64,000 nucleotides of DNA from Ignelater luminosus. Lineage: Eukaryota; Arthropoda; Insecta; Coleoptera; Elateridae. Of this stretch, positions 61,441 through 64,000 are shown in pieces (positions within the stretch are counted from its first letter, which is position 1; every line of letters starts with the position of its first letter). The notes under the pieces were generated by a model. The model did no database searches. It saw nothing but the letters and a program-made list of their open reading frames with translations, and had not been told where the DNA came from. Position numbers and translations under genes: made by a program. Where the stretch lies: the NCBI GenBank assembly GCA_011009095.1, contig VTPC01090033.1:470587-534586 (forward strand), given 5' to 3'.

Positions 61441-61448
61441 GCCACAAC

Positions 61449-62370
61449 TCAAGAGAGCGCCTGTTTCTTCCCCAACCCCTTGCATCGCTTTTTAACGCCA
61501 ACCCCATCCCACTCTTTCCAAATATTTCAAAAATGCAGTGATGGTAACCTATTTTTTCCTAACGCGCGAAATTTAAAATTTAAACCTGAATATCACAAAG
61601 TTAACAACACAAAATAAAATTACTTAATTTAGTTTGGTTAAAATAATCAATCGTTAAAACGTCTATTCTTTGTTATTGTTAATTTACTAGATGTATTTAC
61701 AGTTTTTGATTTTCAAACATTGAAAAATAAAGAAATAGAATTTCGTCTTGCACTTAGATAATATTAAATATTTATTTTATTATAAAAGCAAACACACAGT
61801 ACAAGTGTTTATTTAATATTACAGTATAATTAAAGATATTTTTAATGATTATTGAAAAATATGCTACTGTAAAATTAAACCCAGAACATTCTATACTATT
61901 TTTATAAATGCTAATACAATAATAATGCTATTCTAGTCTAAAACTCAGCATCGTATGTATTTAAATTTTAAAATAAAAAGTTTATTCACAAGTATTGAAT
62001 AAATCATGCATTTCATTTAATTATATTTAATACATGGAAAGAATCTGAAAGAATCTTATCTTCTAAAAGTTTTAACAGTAAGAAGCTCTATTATCATTAT
62101 TATTACATTAATGCCATCATATTTATACTAATATATTAATAATTCATATTACGTCACGAGTAAATAATGACACCATGTATTAAATTCAAAGTAAAATTAA
62201 ATGGTAATTAGTGCAGAAATTGAACTAGACCTAGTGGCGCCGTCCATTTAAATCTAGTAGGAAAAGTGTATGCAGCAGTTAAGTAGCAAAATCACCAGAA
62301 TTACTAAATTGTGTTGGCAATTCGTTTACAGCCCATTAAAAAAACAAAATGGCTTTACGTCAAGATCTGC
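61449..62370. other. No gene seen
   Basis: AT-rich intergenic DNA upstream of the putative first exon at 62373. Confidence 0.35.
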
Positions 62371-62372
62371 TG

Positions 62373-62575
62373 TCAGTTCTCGCGTATACGTGTGTGTTAT
62401 CGTTTGATTGCTGATTTAAAACAACAAAATTATTTAAAATATAAAGTTTTTTGTATAATAATATTTACAGTCACCTTTTGTGTTGTGTAGGAAGAATATT
62501 AGAAAGTTTTTTCAATAATTTTTCAACAGCTTGACGTTTTGATACCAGCAACAACGAATTTTACTTCTAAAATAG
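62373..62575 (+). promoter_or_regulatory. Putative core promoter and non-coding first exon of a downstream gene
   Basis: TCAGTT at 62373-62378 fits the insect initiator (TCAGTY). About 200 bp downstream, AAAATAG|GTAAGT at 62576 is a near-perfect splice donor. No long ATG frame lies between, so this would be a 5' UTR exon whose coding exons lie beyond the window. No TATA box is evident. Confidence 0.35.
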
Positions 62576-64000
62576 GTAAGTCCAATTCTTTGCGCAGCTC
62601 ATTTGCAAAAATTTGTTTAGGTACTTGCTCCTAAAATATATAGCTTTATTCTTAAAATTACTATTTTTGATTTTAATAATATCTAGGTGTTTCTACACGA
62701 TGTTTTGAAGGCCAAGTATAACCTGGCTATTTTTATCTTATTAGTATATTTCGAAAAAATGTATAGATATTTACTATAAGAAAATCAATTTCTGTATAGT
62801 TTCTGTTACATTTTATTTTATAATTAAAATCTTTGAGACTAACCAATATTTAAACTACCCGGAACATGTTCGATTAATTTTATGCACGAACTAATTCTTT
62901 AGTTCATGATTTTATATTATTTGCAAAATGGAAAGCCGAACATATATTAAAACCAGAAAGACATTGCATTAATGCAGTGGTAATTAATGTTACAAAATCC
63001 TTGAATGTAATATTTCAATATTGCAAATAATCGAACGGATATTGGTGAATCGAAACCTCAAACTTTCTTTAATTTTTTTTTTGAACACCTAGTTTGTATT
63101 GCATTTTTGTAGAGCGTACGATTATAAATTTAATCATGAATTACTTTCACTTTGTGACTTATTAATTTGTCGTAACATATTCACACAACGAACGATTCAG
63201 CGGACTTGGAAAGTTCGAATTATTTTCCTGTAAAATTTACCGTTGATGATGCGAGGTCTTTGGTCTTTTTTCCTGTGATAATGGAGCTTTCTAAAATTAG
63301 CTCTTTAATTGCGTGTTTAAACTGTAATGATTCAAGAATTTTAATATCCGCTTTATGTGGGATAATTTTTAGATAACAATAAATGATTTGAAAAGTTGAA
63401 GTGAATAATTTCTATTGAATGTTTTTGTAGTGTTATACACATATACCAGCATATCATTGGTTGGTTATTTCCCTATTTAAATTTGAATTAATCTCTGACA
63501 TTACTTATTGTTAGAATTAATGACGTCGATCGAGTACTTTGAATCATTACATTAGTAACGCTCGAAAATAACTTTTTATGTTACACGCGTTTACACACGA
63601 TGGAGTTTCCGATTCTTGTGATGTCCAGAATAAACTACGTATTTTACTGAGTTTTTTTGTTCTTTGTTTATGGGTTAAATGGTTTTAATTTTCATGTGAT
63701 TGTGCTTGTATTTTAGTTGGCTGCCGTTCTTGGTGTGTAAATCTGAAAGCCAGCTAGCTCGTATTTTCTTATTTAGATATGATAAAAAGCAATTAGAGAA
63801 TGGGTAGCGTGATAAACTGATAATTGATCTTAAACCGATGTAGTAACACAGTGCAATAAATTGTGTTTTATTTAATTAACTGCTTTCAAGGTTACAACTT
63901 GTTTTTAATATTTTGCAGTGCTAACGCGAATTTGCAAATTTAGGTCTACTTTATCGCAAAATTAATAACTAAAAATGCTACTTTCTAGCGTGACATCGTA
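62576..64000 (+). other. Putative first intron of the downstream gene (continues past the window)
   Basis: Sequence after the strong donor GTAAGT shows no exon. The call depends on the preceding entry being correct. Confidence 0.3.

Noticed and set aside
1-64000. CRISPR arrays, operons, phage or viral genes
   Set aside because: None seen; the window is typical insect-like nuclear DNA with spliced genes and eukaryotic transposons.

Overview
This is an AT-rich eukaryotic window with spliced genes, small introns, long non-coding stretches and many DNA transposons. The coding style and the repeat content point to an insect, and a beetle is a reasonable guess (inference, not proven). There is no sign of prokaryotic or viral organisation, and no CRISPR array or operon.

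The one gene that can be built completely is a homologue of the BCL6 corepressor BCOR, on the + strand at 35787-47394. Four coding exons (35787-41027, 41090-41256, 46695-46909, 46967-47394) join in frame with GT/AG boundaries into a protein of about 2016 residues. It has a very long, mostly disordered N-terminal region with a PLDLS CtBP-type motif, basic stretches and a run of sumoylation consensus sites, then ankyrin repeats and a C-terminal PUFD domain. In the known families this end docks on a PCGF RING protein of non-canonical PRC1 (PRC1.1), so the product should be a chromatin corepressor subunit.

Upstream (1-35 kb) there is mostly unassigned AT-rich DNA. It contains a LINE 3' relic (near 1 kb), a mariner relic (7 kb), a dispersed repeat (8 kb), a GC-rich ORF-bearing block (13 kb), an assembly gap (13646-14045), a foldback repeat (15 kb), a short hAT element (19.6-20.1 kb), a decayed Tc1/mariner-superfamily transposase (33.5 kb), and a convincing terminal exon of an otherwise unseen minus-strand gene at 27160-27289.

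Intron 2 of the BCOR gene (5.4 kb) is packed with mobile DNA: a TA-flanked MITE, a foldback hairpin element, a dead non-LTR reverse transcriptase, and a 666-bp hAT element whose 8-bp target duplication ends only 51 bp before the next exon.

Downstream (48.7-62 kb) is a repeat field: a long-TIR element carrying a tRNA-like Pol III promoter, a PUTATIVE retroelement remnant, several copies of a foldback family, one of them split by a 361-bp hAT, and a second hAT of 903 bp with the same kind of ends. At the right edge, 62373-62575 looks like the promoter and first non-coding exon of a further + strand gene that leaves the window.
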